DNA of 64,000 nt from Xanthomonas hortorum pv. pelargonii. GTDB lineage: Bacteria > Pseudomonadota > Gammaproteobacteria > Xanthomonadales > Xanthomonadaceae. A program made the position numbers and the translations under genes. The notes below the pieces were generated by a model that did not search any database, was not told where the DNA came from, and worked only from the letters and a program-made list of their open reading frames with translations. This document shows, piece by piece, positions 27,379-36,905 of the stretch (the first letter of the stretch is position 1; every line of letters starts with the position of its first letter). The stretch is taken from contig NZ_CP098604.1 of assembly GCF_024499015.1 (NCBI RefSeq), forward strand, positions 4,774,001-4,838,000. The letters are read 5' to 3'.

Positions 27379-28539
27379 ATGAAGCGGCGGCAGTTGCTGC
27401 AGACCGCCGGCGCGGCGCTGGTGCTGTCGCCGGGCCTGGGCTATGCGCAAGGGCTTCCGGCGCTGCGCAGCTGTAGCGTGCAACAGCACGATGAGGCACT
27501 GCGGCTTCGACTCGAATTGAGCGCGCAGGTCGCCTACCGCAGCTTTCATCTGTCCGATCCTGAGCGCTTGGTCATCGACCTGTCCGGCGTCTCGACCCAG
27601 TCGCTGCGGATCGATCCATTGCCTGGCGGCCTCGCAGTCGTCGCGATTCGCAGCGGTCCGCAGATGGACGGATTGCGCGTGGTGCTCGATCTGGCGCAGC
27701 CGCTGGCAGCGACTGCGCGGTGGGAGGGCAATGCGCTGGTGCTGGATCTTGCTGCGTCTTCCGGCACTGGGTCGTTGTCCGCCGCCGGTCGAAGCGATCC
27801 GTCCGTCGCAGCGGCGGTGCCCACACGTTCGCGCCTGCACCCCTACGTGGTCGCCATCGACGCCGGCCACGGCGGCAAGGATCCCGGCGCGGTCAGTGCC
27901 GATGCGCGCTACGAGAAGCATGTGGCCATGGCGGTCGCGGGGCGTCTGCACCAGCGTCTGGCGGCCGATCCGCGTTACCGGCCGACGATGATCCGCAGCG
28001 ACGATCGCTTCGTGCCGCTGCATGAGCGGGTGTTGATCGCCCATCGCCACAACGCCGATCTGTTCGTCTCCATTCACGCCGATGCTGCGCCCAACAGCGA
28101 AGCACGCGGTGCCTCGGTGTTCGCGCTGTCGCAGAACGGCGCCAGCTCCGCATTGGCGCGCTGGATCGCCGATAGCGAGAACGCCGCCGACGACATGGGA
28201 GATAGTGCGCGCCGTTTGCGGGTGCCGAGCAATCCGGTGTTGTCGCAGGTGCTGGCCGATCTGTCGCTGAGCGGCACCATCGCCAGCAGCCTGCAGTTCG
28301 GCAGCTTGATGCTCGGCCGTCTGCAGCAGGTGACACGGCTGCATCAGAACCAGGTCGGGCAGGCCGGCTTTGCGGTGTTGAAGTCGCCGGATATCCCCTC
28401 GCTGCTCGTGGAAACCGGCTTCATGAGCAATCGCGACGATTGCCGGCGGCTGTGTGGCGATGCGCATCAGGACGAACTTGCGCAGACCTTGCATGCCGGC
28501 ATCGACGATTACTTTCAGGCATTTCCCGGTCGCGCCTGA
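27379..28539 (+). CDS. amiC: N-acetylmuramoyl-L-alanine amidase, AmiC type
   Basis: The enzyme cleaves the amide bond between muramic acid and the peptide stem during cell separation, in the periplasm. The product is 386 residues. A twin-arginine signal (MKRRQLLQTAGAALVLSPG) ends near YAQ. An AMIN domain follows (about 30-125: RLVIDLSGV, VVLDLAQPL), then Amidase_3 (about 160-385) with zinc-binding blocks AIDAGHGGKDPGA, FVSIHADA and LLVETGFMSN. The ATG at 27379 has a GGGAAGGG site upstream. Tat export agrees with the known route for AmiC. folE2 follows after 35 bases. Confidence 0.92.
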   Translation: MKRRQLLQTAGAALVLSPGLGYAQGLPALRSCSVQQHDEALRLRLELSAQVAYRSFHLSDPERLVIDLSGVSTQSLRIDPLPGGLAVVAIRSGPQMDGLRVVLDLAQPLAATARWEGNALVLDLAASSGTGSLSAAGRSDPSVAAAVPTRSRLHPYVVAIDAGHGGKDPGAVSADARYEKHVAMAVAGRLHQRLAADPRYRPTMIRSDDRFVPLHERVLIAHRHNADLFVSIHADAAPNSEARGASVFALSQNGASSALARWIADSENAADDMGDSARRLRVPSNPVLSQVLADLSLSGTIASSLQFGSLMLGRLQQVTRLHQNQVGQAGFAVLKSPDIPSLLVETGFMSNRDDCRRLCGDAHQDELAQTLHAGIDDYFQAFPGRA

Positions 28540-28574
28540 GGCGCGATCTCTTCCCCTCATTCAACGAGCTTTCG

Positions 28575-29498
28575 ATGTCCGCCACGCTTCCCGATGTTGC
28601 CGTTACCGAACTTTCCACGTTGAGCGCGCCGCTGCGTTGGGTGGGCATGCAGGACATCGCCATGCCGGTGCGCCTGGACGAAGCCGAGCCAAGCGGAACT
28701 GTGGCCGCGCGCGCCACTGTGCAGGTGGATCTGCCACAGCCCGAGCGCAAGGGCATCCATATGTCGCGGTTGTATCGATTGCTCGATCAGCACCTGGAGC
28801 AACCGTTGTCGCCGGCGATGCTGTCGCATTTGCTGCAGGCCATGATCGACAGCCACGCCGATTGCGGAAGCCGCGCGGCGCGCGTGTCGCTGGCTTTCGA
28901 GTTGATGCTGCGGATGCCGGCATTGCTGAGCGAAGGGTTGGCCGGTTGGCGCGCGTATCCGGTGCGGATCGATGCGCAATGCAGGGCGGGGCGCAGCCAT
29001 GTGCGTCTGCAGATCGATGTGCTCTACGCCTCTACATGCCCATGCTCTGCGGCGTTATCGCGCCAGTTGCTGAGCGAGGCGTTCTTGCAGCAACACGCCG
29101 GGCGTGAGGCACTGCCGCCGGAAGACGTTGCGCACTGGCTGCAACATCACGGCTCGTACGCCACGCCGCATAGCCAGCGCAGTGTGGCGCAGGTGCGCGT
29201 GGACCTGATCGCCTGCACGCAGCGATTCGATATCCGCGAGCTGGTCGCGCTATGCGAACAAGCGTTGGCTACGCCGGTACAGGCAGCAGTGCGGCGCATC
29301 GACGAGCAGGCGTTTGCGCGCTTGAACGGCGCCAACCTGATGTATGTCGAAGACGCCGCGCGGCGTCTGCGCAAGGTGCTGGCCGAGCGCTATGCCAACT
29401 TCCATGTGGCTGTTCGCCATTTCGAAAGTCTGCATGCCCACGACGCGGTTGCCGAGACCGACAGCGCTGCCGAGGGCTTTCATCCATTTGCCGATTGA
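28575..29498 (+). CDS. folE2: GTP cyclohydrolase IB, zinc-independent type
   Basis: The enzyme converts GTP to 7,8-dihydroneopterin triphosphate, the first step of folate synthesis, using the FolE2 fold rather than the zinc-requiring FolE. The product is 307 residues. Family blocks are LRWVGMQDIAMPV, KGIHMSRLYR, and STCPCSAALSRQL with the active-site cysteine. The C-terminus has NGANLMYVEDAARR. FolE2 is often used under zinc limitation, but I see no clear Zur site. A folate-pathway folK gene lies 1.9 kb downstream in a different unit. Confidence 0.93.
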   Translation: MSATLPDVAVTELSTLSAPLRWVGMQDIAMPVRLDEAEPSGTVAARATVQVDLPQPERKGIHMSRLYRLLDQHLEQPLSPAMLSHLLQAMIDSHADCGSRAARVSLAFELMLRMPALLSEGLAGWRAYPVRIDAQCRAGRSHVRLQIDVLYASTCPCSAALSRQLLSEAFLQQHAGREALPPEDVAHWLQHHGSYATPHSQRSVAQVRVDLIACTQRFDIRELVALCEQALATPVQAAVRRIDEQAFARLNGANLMYVEDAARRLRKVLAERYANFHVAVRHFESLHAHDAVAETDSAAEGFHPFAD

Positions 29499-29886
29499 GG
29501 GATTGCCATGCCGTGCAAGAATTCGCTGCGTTGTGCGCCACTTCCACGCAAGTGTGGTGTCGATCTTCCGACGATGCGTAGTAGGCAAGTCACCGCGCAA
29601 GCGTGCGTCTTGGTCGGTCCGTACATGGTCATGCGCGCCAACGCGGTCGGTACGAATACGAGGATGCGCCGCTGCTGATCGGCAGCGATGTTGAGGAACG
29701 TCTTCGGCATGTTCGCAGCAAGCCACGCAGCGCCTGCAAACGACCTCGACCGGTGAACGTCTCAGCACGGCAGGCTCGCACTCTCTGACGCGGTGGCTCA
29801 GGCGCCTCTCGCGTCTTGGCTTCGAGCTGCAGCGACTGCGCAATGCAGTGCAGACCCACTGCGCGATGACGCCTGCGCCACAACGC
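29499..29886. other. intergenic, no supported gene
   Basis: About 390 bases between folE2 and the tRNA-Glu terminator. Short frames exist on both strands, but none has a ribosome binding site together with coding character. Confidence 0.4.
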
Positions 29887-29907
29887 AAAAGCCCCGCAAT
29901 GCGGGGC
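29887..29907 (-). terminator. terminator of tRNA-Glu transcript
   Basis: Read on the minus strand, GCCCCGCA-TT-GCGGGGC type stem is followed by TTTT. It lies 34 bases beyond the tRNA 3' end. The plus strand also shows a T-run at 29915-29920, so it may serve both directions. Confidence 0.7.
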
Positions 29908-29940
29908 CCTGGCGTTTTTTCTGCAGTAAGACGGGAGTGG

Positions 29941-30012
29941 TGCTCCCTAGGGGGCTCGAACCCCTGTTTTAGCCTTGAGAGGGCCACGTCCTAACCATTA
30001 GACGAAGGGAGC
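29941..30012 (-). tRNA. tRNA-Glu (anticodon CTC)
   Basis: A full cloverleaf can be drawn on the minus strand: acceptor GCTCCCT pairs with AGGGAGC, D arm GTC/GAC, anticodon stem TGGCC/GGCTA with loop CTCTCAA, T arm GGGG-TTCGAGC-CCCC, and discriminator A at 29941. CCA is not encoded. The anticodon CTC reads GAG. A TATACT box on the minus strand at 30045-30040 is a likely -10. Confidence 0.95.
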
Positions 30013-30039
30013 GTTTTGTCGCGTCCTGTGCAGCGGGCT

Positions 30040-30047
30040 AGTATAGT
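30040..30047. promoter_or_regulatory. overlapping divergent -10 boxes for tRNA-Glu and pcnB
   Basis: The eight bases AGTATAGT hold TATAGT (30042-30047) for a rightward promoter and TATACT (30045-30040) for a leftward one. Transcription to the right would start near 30054, which leaves the GTG and TTG codons before it out of the pcnB message. Confidence 0.4.
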
Positions 30048-30096
30048 GTGGCAACAGCCGTTGGGCAATCCTGCAACACAAAACGGAAACGCCATC

Positions 30097-31428
30097 ATCG
30101 AACCCTCAGTTACATCTCCGTTCACGCTGCGCGTCATTCCACGCGACCAGCACACCATCTCGCGCAAGGACATCAGCCCAAACGAGCTGCGCGTGCTGTA
30201 CCGCCTGCGCGAATCGGGCTTTGGCGCCTACCTGGTCGGCGGCGCGGTCCGTGACCTTTTGGTTGGCGGGCATCCCAAGGATTTCGACGTCGCCACCAGC
30301 GCCACGCCGGAAGAAGTCAAAGCGCTGTTCCGCAACTGTCGTTTGATCGGCCGCCGCTTCCGCCTGGCGCATGTGGTGTTCGGCCGCGAGATCATCGAAG
30401 TGGCCACGTTCCGCGCCAACGTCGATGACGGCAGCGGCGACCGCGAACTGGATAACGGCCGGCTGGTGCGCGACAACGTCTACGGCAGCATCGAAGACGA
30501 CGCGATCCGCCGCGACTTCACCTGCAATGCCTTGTACTACGCGATCGAAGATTTTTCGGTGCGCGACTATTGCGGCGGCTTCGAAGACGTGCAGGCGCGT
30601 CTGATGAAGTTGATCGGCGACCCGGAGCTGCGTTACCAGGAAGATCCGGTGCGCATGCTGCGCGCGGTGCGCCTGGCCGCCAAACTCAACTTCGATATCG
30701 AAGCAGGCACCGCAGAACCCATTCCGCGCCTGGCCGGGCTGTTGTCCGAAGCTGCGCCAGCGCGCTTGTTCGAAGAAATTCTCAAGCTGTTCCTGTCCGG
30801 GCACGGCGTCGCCAGTTTCGAAGGCCTGGAGCGGTACGGCCTGCTCGGTGCGCTGTTTCCCGAAAGTGCCGCAGCACTGAAATCCAACCGTAGCGGCGCA
30901 TTGCGCGCCATGGTGCTGGAAGGCCTGCGCAATACCGATGCGCGCGTGGCCAACGACGAGCCGGTGTCACCCGCATTCCTGTTCGCCTTGCTGCTGTGGC
31001 CGGCCTTCTGCCGCACCTTGATGGGTCTGCAGGCGCAGGGCGTGCAGCCGGAAGACGCGCAGCGTCGCGCGGCCGACCGGGTCACCTTGCATCAGCTCGA
31101 GCGCGTCGCCTTGCCGCGCCGTTTCTCGCTGCCGATGCAGGAAATCTGGCTGCTGCAGACGCGCTTTTCCTCGCGTCAGCGCAAGCGCGTGTTCCGCACC
31201 TTGTCGCATCCGCGTTTTCGCGCCGCGTTCGATTTTCTGGTGCTGCGCCAGTTTGCTTCGCCGGATCACGCCGCCGACGTGGAGTTCTGGCGCGAGGCGC
31301 AGAAGTCGTCTGGCCAGGAGCTGGTCGATGCGATCGAAACCGCGCAGGTCGATCAGGAAGGCGAAGAGGGCGCACCACGCAAGCGCCGTCGCCGCCGTCG
31401 TCGCACCGGCGCCCCTGCAGGCGAGTAG
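30097..31428 (+). CDS. pcnB: poly(A) polymerase I
   Basis: The enzyme adds 3' poly(A) tails that mark RNAs for decay. The product is about 443 residues. The class II nucleotidyltransferase core is plain: [20 protein letters not shown] with the DFD metal-binding pair, [25 protein letters not shown], and [18 protein letters not shown]. The tail ends in a basic run ([10 protein letters not shown]) that fits RNA binding. No ATG precedes the conserved start. TTG 30016 and GTG 30046 lie upstream of the predicted transcript start, and TTG 30061 lacks a ribosome binding site. ATC at 30097 has GGAAA seven bases upstream and gives a natural N-terminus ([12 protein letters not shown]). E. coli pcnB is known to use AUU, so an AUC start is proposed here. 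folK follows after three bases. Confidence 0.9.
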   Translation: MEPSVTSPFTLRVIPRDQHTISRKDISPNELRVLYRLRESGFGAYLVGGAVRDLLVGGHPKDFDVATSATPEEVKALFRNCRLIGRRFRLAHVVFGREIIEVATFRANVDDGSGDRELDNGRLVRDNVYGSIEDDAIRRDFTCNALYYAIEDFSVRDYCGGFEDVQARLMKLIGDPELRYQEDPVRMLRAVRLAAKLNFDIEAGTAEPIPRLAGLLSEAAPARLFEEILKLFLSGHGVASFEGLERYGLLGALFPESAAALKSNRSGALRAMVLEGLRNTDARVANDEPVSPAFLFALLLWPAFCRTLMGLQAQGVQPEDAQRRAADRVTLHQLERVALPRRFSLPMQEIWLLQTRFSSRQRKRVFRTLSHPRFRAAFDFLVLRQFASPDHAADVEFWREAQKSSGQELVDAIETAQVDQEGEEGAPRKRRRRRRRTGAPAGE

Positions 31429-31431
31429 GGC

Positions 31432-31917
31432 ATGCACACCGCCTTTGTCGGCCTGGGTGCCAACCTGGGCCCGGCCGAGGCCAGCGTGCGCGCCGCCATC
31501 GCCGCGCTCGGCGCGTTGCCGCAGTCCACGTTGATTGCGGCCTCGCGCCTGTATTGCACGCCGGCCTGGGGCCGCGAGGACCAGCCCGATTTCATCAACG
31601 CCGTGGCGCAGTTGCGTACCACGTTGGCGCCGCTGCAGTTGCTGGACGCTTTACTCGGCATCGAGCAGGCCTTCGGCCGGCAGCGCCAGGCCGGCGAGCG
31701 CTGGGGCCCGCGCACGCTGGACCTAGATCTGCTGCTGTATGCCGATCAGGTGATCGACCTGCCGCGCCTGCAGGTGCCGCATCCGCATCTGCAGGTGCGC
31801 GCCTTCGCGCTGTTGCCGCTGTCCGAGCTGGCTCCGGAGGCGATCATTCCTGGGCATGGAACAGTGCGGCACGCCCTGCAATCGATCCAGGTCAGCGGGC
31901 TGGAGCCGATTGGGTAG
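31432..31917 (+). CDS. folK: 6-hydroxymethyl-7,8-dihydropterin pyrophosphokinase
   Basis: The enzyme transfers pyrophosphate from ATP to 6-hydroxymethyl-7,8-dihydropterin in folate synthesis. The product is 161 residues, the normal length. Family blocks: [19 protein letters not shown] at the N-terminus, [19 protein letters not shown], and the signature [16 protein letters not shown] near 90-105. It follows pcnB after three bases and precedes panB by 35; the pcnB-folK-panBCD order is common in gammaproteobacteria. Confidence 0.95.
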   Translation: MHTAFVGLGANLGPAEASVRAAIAALGALPQSTLIAASRLYCTPAWGREDQPDFINAVAQLRTTLAPLQLLDALLGIEQAFGRQRQAGERWGPRTLDLDLLLYADQVIDLPRLQVPHPHLQVRAFALLPLSELAPEAIIPGHGTVRHALQSIQVSGLEPIG

Positions 31918-31952
31918 ATAATGGCCGGCTTATCACCCCACGTAATGACTTC

Positions 31953-32768
31953 ATGAGCAGCCATACCGACAGCAAGCCCTGGACCGTGCCCGCCTTGGCG
32001 CAGGCCAAGCGCGACGGTCGAAAACTGGTCATGTTGACCGCGTACGACGCCGGCTTTGCGCGCACTTTCGATGCCAATGGCGTGGACCTGATTCTGGTCG
32101 GCGATTCGCTGGGCATGGTGGTGCAGGGGCATACCTCCACGCTGCCGGTGACCACCGCCGATATGGTCTATCACACCGCCTCGGTCGCACGTGCGCTGGA
32201 GCGTGCGTTGCTGGTAGCCGATCTGTCGTTCCAGGCCGATGCCACGCCCGAGCGTGCGCTGGACGCGGCCACCCAGCTGCTGCAGGCCGGCGCGGAGATG
32301 GTCAAGCTCGAAGGCGCCGGCCACAAGCTCGAGGTCATCCGCTATCTGGTCGAGCGCGAGATCCCGGTCTGCTCGCATCTGGGGCTGACCCCGCAATCGG
32401 TGCTGCGCTTCGGCGGCTACAAGGTGCAGGGACGTGGCGAAGCCGGCGAGCAGTTGCGTCGCGATGCGCAGGCGGTGGTCGATGCTGGCGCCAGCCTGGT
32501 CGTATTGGAATGCGTGCCGACCCCGATCGCCGCGCAGATCAGCGCCGAACTCAGTGTGCCCACCATCGGCATCGGTGCCGGCCCCGGCTGCGATGGCCAG
32601 GTACTGGTGATGCACGACATGCTGGGCCTGGACAGCGGCCATCGCCGCCCCAAGTTCGTGAAAGATTTCCTCGCCGAAGGCGGCTCGGTCGCAGGCGCGG
32701 TACGCGCGTATGCGCAAGCCGTGCGCGACGGCAGCTTTCCCGATGCAGAGCACGCGTACGCCGCATGA
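31953..32768 (+). CDS. panB: 3-methyl-2-oxobutanoate hydroxymethyltransferase
   Basis: The enzyme makes ketopantoate from alpha-ketoisovalerate and methylene-tetrahydrofolate, the first step of pantothenate synthesis. The product is 271 residues. Motifs are [39 protein letters not shown], and [16 protein letters not shown] box at about 31917-31922 may provide a local promoter. The stop overlaps the panC ATG (ATGA). Confidence 0.96.
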   Translation: MSSHTDSKPWTVPALAQAKRDGRKLVMLTAYDAGFARTFDANGVDLILVGDSLGMVVQGHTSTLPVTTADMVYHTASVARALERALLVADLSFQADATPERALDAATQLLQAGAEMVKLEGAGHKLEVIRYLVEREIPVCSHLGLTPQSVLRFGGYKVQGRGEAGEQLRRDAQAVVDAGASLVVLECVPTPIAAQISAELSVPTIGIGAGPGCDGQVLVMHDMLGLDSGHRRPKFVKDFLAEGGSVAGAVRAYAQAVRDGSFPDAEHAYAA

Positions 32769-33607
32769 TTCAGACCATTACCGATCTTTCCACCCTGCGC
32801 GCACTGGTCACCGGCTGGAAGCGTGAGGGCTTGCGCGTGGCGCTGGTGCCGACCATGGGCAACCTGCACGCCGGCCATTATTCACTGGTGATGCTGGCGC
32901 GCCAGTACGCCGACCGTGTGGTCTCGAGCGTGTTCGTCAACCCAACCCAGTTCGGCCCGAACGAAGACTTCGCGCGGTACCCGCGTACGCCCGAGTCCGA
33001 TCTGCGCGGGCTGGAAGACGCTGGCTGCGATGCGCTGTGGCTGCCGGATGTGGACACCATGTATCCGCTGGGCACCGCATTGGCCACGCCGATCCATGCG
33101 CCTGGCGTCAGCGACGTGCTGGAAGGCGTGTGCCGGCCGGGGCACTTCGATGGCGTGTGCACCGTGGTGGCGCGGTTGTTCAACCAGGTGCAGCCGGACG
33201 TGGCCGCCTTCGGCAAGAAGGACTATCAGCAGCTGGCGGTGATCCGTCAGATGGTGGCCGACCTGGCGTTTCCGATCGAGATCCTGGGCGGCAGCATCGT
33301 GCGCGAGGCCGATGGCCTGGCGATGAGCTCGCGCAACCAGTACCTGACCGCCGACGAGCGCCCGCGCTCGGCGCAGATCCGCAAAGTGTTGTTGCAGATG
33401 CGCGAGCGCTATGCCGCCGGTACGCCGCGTGCGCAAGTCGAACAGACCGCCACCCAGGCGCTGGAACAGGCCGGTTTCCGCGTCGATTACGCGGTGGTGC
33501 GTCTGCCCGACCTCAGCGAGCCGGGCGACAGCAACACCGGCGCACGCGTGGCCCTGATCGCCGCTCGTCTAGGCAACACCCGGTTGATCGATAATCTGGA
33601 ATTCTGA
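32765..33607 (+). CDS. panC: pantothenate synthetase
   Basis: The enzyme joins pantoate and beta-alanine using ATP. The product is 280 residues. Motifs are [15 protein letters not shown] (HIGH-type nucleotide site), [24 protein letters not shown] and MSSRNQYL (KMSKS-like). It overlaps panB by four bases. Confidence 0.96.
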   Translation: MIQTITDLSTLRALVTGWKREGLRVALVPTMGNLHAGHYSLVMLARQYADRVVSSVFVNPTQFGPNEDFARYPRTPESDLRGLEDAGCDALWLPDVDTMYPLGTALATPIHAPGVSDVLEGVCRPGHFDGVCTVVARLFNQVQPDVAAFGKKDYQQLAVIRQMVADLAFPIEILGGSIVREADGLAMSSRNQYLTADERPRSAQIRKVLLQMRERYAAGTPRAQVEQTATQALEQAGFRVDYAVVRLPDLSEPGDSNTGARVALIAARLGNTRLIDNLEF

Positions 33608-33682
33608 GAGCCACTGCTGTGGCCGGTTTGAAGCCCTCACCACCGACCGCGCTGCAGGCCGGTCGGCGCGGGCGCTTTCCGC

Positions 33683-33688
33683 TAAAAT
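33683..33688 (+). promoter_or_regulatory. candidate -10 box of panD-pgi
   Basis: TAAAAT at 33683-33688 lies 28 bases before the panD ATG, in the gap after panC. The same GCTAAAAT string precedes ispG (50728) and the antitoxin gene (35747), so it looks like a favoured -10 form here. Confidence 0.4.
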
Positions 33689-33716
33689 GCCGGCTTTCCT
33701 TTAGCCGTTGCCCGTC

Positions 33717-34097
33717 ATGCACCTGTCCCTGCTGAAAGCCAAGATCCACCGCGCCACCGTCACCCACTCCGAGCTCAATTACGAAGGCTCGATCGCCATC
33801 GACGGCCTGCTGCTGGAAGCCACCGGCATCCGCGAGTTCGAACAGGTGCATATCTGGGACGTCACCAACGGTGCGCGTTTCAGCACCTATGCCATCCGTG
33901 CCGACGAAGGCAGCGGCATCATCTCGCTCAACGGCGGCGCCGCGCGTCACGTGCAGGTCGGCGATCTGATCATCGTTGCCGCCTTCGCCAGCATGAGCGA
34001 AGACGAAGCCAAGACCTTTCAACCCAATCTGGTATATGTGGACGCGCACAACGCGATCTCCCACACCAACCACAGCATCCCCACGCAGGCCGCATGA
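33717..34097 (+). CDS. panD: aspartate 1-decarboxylase proenzyme
   Basis: The enzyme makes beta-alanine from aspartate and supplies panC. The product is 126 residues. The self-cleavage site is visible as Gly24-Ser25 in NYEGSIAID, giving the pyruvoyl group on the large chain. Downstream blocks are VWD-like [20 protein letters not shown] and [12 protein letters not shown]. The stop overlaps the pgi ATG (ATGA at 34094). Confidence 0.96.
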   Translation: MHLSLLKAKIHRATVTHSELNYEGSIAIDGLLLEATGIREFEQVHIWDVTNGARFSTYAIRADEGSGIISLNGGAARHVQVGDLIIVAAFASMSEDEAKTFQPNLVYVDAHNAISHTNHSIPTQAA

Positions 34098-35608
34098 CAC
34101 ACACCAACGGATTCGACGCGCTTCACGCCCACGCCCAGCGCCTGCGCGGCGCTGCCATCCCCGCATTGCTTGCCGCCGAGCCGCCACGGCCGACGCAGTA
34201 CGCCAGGCAAGTCGGTCCGTTGTATTTCAACTTCGCGCGGCAGAAGTACGACCGCGCCGCGCTCGATGCCTTGTTCGCCATTGCGCGCGAGCGTGATCTG
34301 GCCGGCGCGTTCCAGCGCCTGTTCCGCGGCGAGCAGGTCAATGTCACCGAACAACGCGCTGCCTTGCATACCGCGTTGCGTGGCGATCTGACCGACGCTC
34401 CGGTGGCCTCCGAAGCGTATGCAACGGCTGCCGAAGTGCGTCAACGCATGGGCGCATTGATCGCGCAGCTGGAAGCCACCGACGTCACCGATATCGTCAG
34501 TGTCGGCATCGGTGGCTCCGACCTGGGTCCGCGCCTGGTGGCCGATGCCTTGCGTGCGCCGTCGGGTGCGCGTTTTCGCGTGCATTTCGTCTCCAATGTC
34601 GATGGCGCGGCGATGCAGCGCACCCTGGCGACGCTGGACCCGGCGCACACCGCCGGCATCCTGATTTCCAAGACCTTCGGCACCCAGGAAACCTTGCTCA
34701 ACGGCAGCATCCTGCATGCCTGGTTGGGCGGCAGCGAGCGGCTGTATGCGGTCAGTGCGAACCCGGAGCGTGCAGCAAAGGCCTTCGATATCGCGCCAAG
34801 CCGCGTGCTGCCGATGTGGGACTGGGTTGGCGGGCGTTATTCGCTGTGGTCGGCGGTGGGTTTCCCGATCGCCCTGGCGATCGGCTTCGAACGTTTCGAG
34901 CAATTGCTCGAAGGCGCAGCGCAGTTCGATGCGCATGCGCTCAACACGCCGCTGGAAGAGAACATCGCGGTGCTGCACGGGCTCACTGCCGTGTGGAATC
35001 GCAACCTGCTCGGCAGTGCGACGCATGCGGTGATGACCTACGACCAGCGTCTGGCTTTGCTGCCGGCGTATTTGCAGCAGCTGGTGATGGAAAGCCTGGG
35101 CAAGCGGGTCAAGCTCGATGGTTCTGCGGTGGATAGCGACACCGTGTCGGTGTGGTGGGGCGGTGCGGGCACCGATGTGCAGCACAGTTTCTTCCAGGCG
35201 CTGCACCAGGGCACCAGCGTGGTGCCAGCCGATTTCATCGGTACCGTGCATAACGATGATCCATACGCAGAAAACCATGTCGCCCTGATGGCCAACGTGT
35301 TGGCCCAGACCGAGGCGCTGGCCAACGGCCAGGACAGCAGCGATCCGCACCGCAGCTATCCGGGCGGCCGCCCGAGTACGGTGATCCTGCTCGATGCGCT
35401 CACCCCGCAATCGCTGGGCGCGCTGATCTCGATGTACGAGCACAGCGTGTACGTGCAATCGGTGATGTGGGGCATCAATGCGTTCGACCAGTTCGGTGTG
35501 GAGCTGGGCAAGCAATTGGCCAGCCAGTTGCTGCCGGCGCTGAAGGGCGAGTCGGCCGACGTGGCAGACCCGGTGACGCGCGAGCTGCTGTCCAAGCTGC
35601 GCGGCTGA
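34094..35608 (+). CDS. pgi: glucose-6-phosphate isomerase
   Basis: The enzyme interconverts glucose-6-phosphate and fructose-6-phosphate. The product is 504 residues, shorter than E. coli Pgi (about 549) but usual for this lineage. Motifs: [50 protein letters not shown] and [11 protein letters not shown]. It is translationally coupled to panD, and a UUCG-loop terminator follows. Confidence 0.96.
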   Translation: MTHTNGFDALHAHAQRLRGAAIPALLAAEPPRPTQYARQVGPLYFNFARQKYDRAALDALFAIARERDLAGAFQRLFRGEQVNVTEQRAALHTALRGDLTDAPVASEAYATAAEVRQRMGALIAQLEATDVTDIVSVGIGGSDLGPRLVADALRAPSGARFRVHFVSNVDGAAMQRTLATLDPAHTAGILISKTFGTQETLLNGSILHAWLGGSERLYAVSANPERAAKAFDIAPSRVLPMWDWVGGRYSLWSAVGFPIALAIGFERFEQLLEGAAQFDAHALNTPLEENIAVLHGLTAVWNRNLLGSATHAVMTYDQRLALLPAYLQQLVMESLGKRVKLDGSAVDSDTVSVWWGGAGTDVQHSFFQALHQGTSVVPADFIGTVHNDDPYAENHVALMANVLAQTEALANGQDSSDPHRSYPGGRPSTVILLDALTPQSLGALISMYEHSVYVQSVMWGINAFDQFGVELGKQLASQLLPALKGESADVADPVTRELLSKLRG

Positions 35609-35633
35609 GCAGTCGCGCAGCGGTAGCGTGCTG

Positions 35634-35661
35634 GACAACGAGGCCTTCGGGCCTCGTTGTC
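35634..35661 (+). terminator. terminator after pgi
   Basis: GACAACGAGGCC (35634-35645) pairs with GGCCTCGTTGTC (35650-35661) around a TTCG tetraloop, followed by GTTT. Confidence 0.75.
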
Positions 35662-35746
35662 GTTTGGGGGAAGCGGGACGGTGCGCGAGTGCATGCGCCC
35701 TGCAGCCTGCAGGCCCGCTCTCTGCGCCGGCATAGGCTGGTCTGGC

Positions 35747-35782
35747 TAAAATGGCCAAATTACCAAAAATGGTAAATTTTGG
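35747..35782 (+). promoter_or_regulatory. promoter and operator of the antitoxin-toxin pair
   Basis: TAAAAT (35747-35752) is a likely -10. An inverted repeat CCAAATTACCA (35755-35765) and TGGTAAATTTTGG (35770-35782), with core TTACCA/TGGTAA, overlaps the expected transcript start near 35759. This is the layout of an autoregulated type II toxin-antitoxin operator. Confidence 0.6.
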
Positions 35783-35820
35783 AGTAGGCTGATACCCGTC
35801 ACTCCTTGCAGGACCGTCCG

Positions 35821-36165
35821 ATGCCACACCCGCAGGATCTGCCCGGCCTGGAAAAATCTCCTGCCGCCGACATCAAGGTCAAGGGCTGGCCCAGCCTGAT
35901 GCGCAAGGTGCGCACGCATGGCGCAGTGGTCATCACCAACCACAATCACCCCGAAGCGGTGGTGGTGGATGCGGAGGAATACCGGCGCCTGGTGCGTCAG
36001 GCAAGCGCGGCCGCCGATGCATCGACGCGGGCGCAATCGCTGCAGGCATTGCAGCTGAAGTTCGATGCGCATCTTGCGGCGGTGACTGAAGGCGCGGGCC
36101 TGGCTGCGGTGATCAGCAAGCCCGCAAGCCGGGGCAGGAAGATCACCCTGGGTCCGTCGCTCTAG
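35821..36165 (+). CDS. Phd/YefM-type antitoxin
   Basis: The product is 114 residues. The DNA-binding and dimer part shows VKGWPSLMRKVRTHGAVVIT, NHNHPEAVVVDAEEYRRLV, the pattern of prevent-host-death antitoxins. The C-terminal 40 residues (helical, Ala/Leu-rich) would wrap and block the toxin. The ATG at 35821 has AGGA upstream. It lies three bases from the toxin gene and behind a palindromic operator, so autorepression is likely. Confidence 0.85.
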   Translation: MPHPQDLPGLEKSPAADIKVKGWPSLMRKVRTHGAVVITNHNHPEAVVVDAEEYRRLVRQASAAADASTRAQSLQALQLKFDAHLAAVTEGAGLAAVISKPASRGRKITLGPSL

Positions 36166-36168
36166 GTC

Positions 36169-36795
36169 GTGGGAAATATCCTGGTGCTGGCCGGTGTCAA
36201 CGGCGCCGGCAAGAGTTCGTTGCTGGGCAGCTTGTTGCGGGAAGACGGCGCCACCTGGTTCAACCCGGACGCGTTCACCAGGCAACTGGTGGAGCAGGGT
36301 TGGGCGCTCGAAGAGGCCAACGCACAAGCCTGGCAGGAAGGCGTGCGGCGGCTACGCCAGGCGATGGCCGATGGCCGCGATTACGCGTTCGAAACCACGC
36401 TTGGCGCAACGACCATCCCGCGCCTGCTGCGCGAGGCTTGCGCGCAACACACGGTGGTGGTGTGGTTCTGCGGTTTGTCGACGGTGGAGCTGCACCTCGA
36501 ACGCGTCGCAGCGCGGGTTGCCGCTGGCGGGCATGCCATTGCCGAGCACAAGATCCGCGAACGCTTCGATGCTTCGCGTGCGAATCTGATCGCTCTGTTG
36601 CCGCATCTGGCGGTGCTGCACGTCTACGACAACAGCGCGCCGGCCGATGCGGCGGGGCAGGCCGAGCCGCTGCTGGTGCTGGAACTGGATCGTGCCGGCT
36701 TGCATTACCCGACAACGTTGGAGGAATTGGCGCAGGTGCCCGACTGGGCAAAGCCCATCGTGATGGCGGCATTGGAGATGCGCCGCGCGTTTTGA
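36169..36795 (+). CDS. zeta-toxin-like P-loop kinase
   Basis: The product is 208 residues beginning at a GTG. Walker A is GVNGAGKSS (residues 9-17), followed by Asp34 in WFNPDAF and Glu75 in YAFETTLG, the residues that in zeta toxins bind the sugar-nucleotide or its hydroxyl. HKIRERFDASRANL supplies the arginines expected near the phosphates. Zeta toxins phosphorylate UDP-N-acetylglucosamine and so block wall synthesis. Here the partner is a Phd-type protein rather than epsilon. The family also contains non-toxic nucleotide kinases, so toxicity is inference from context. Confidence 0.8.
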   Translation: MGNILVLAGVNGAGKSSLLGSLLREDGATWFNPDAFTRQLVEQGWALEEANAQAWQEGVRRLRQAMADGRDYAFETTLGATTIPRLLREACAQHTVVVWFCGLSTVELHLERVAARVAAGGHAIAEHKIRERFDASRANLIALLPHLAVLHVYDNSAPADAAGQAEPLLVLELDRAGLHYPTTLEELAQVPDWAKPIVMAALEMRRAF

Positions 36796-36905
36796 GCAGA
36801 GTATCCGGGCGGACATGCGCGAGTCGCCTGCCTGATTGAAGATAGGAGCGGCTAGTAAAACTGCTTCATACCGGTCTACTGCAGGCCGGCTGATCTGCGG
36901 CCTGG

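Noticed and set aside
29480..29710. 76-codon minus-strand frame after folE2
   Set aside because: No ribosome binding site, no coding pattern, overlaps the folE2 end.
30016..30063. TTG/GTG starts for pcnB
   Set aside because: They lie before the likely transcript start or lack ribosome binding sites, and add residues with no family match.
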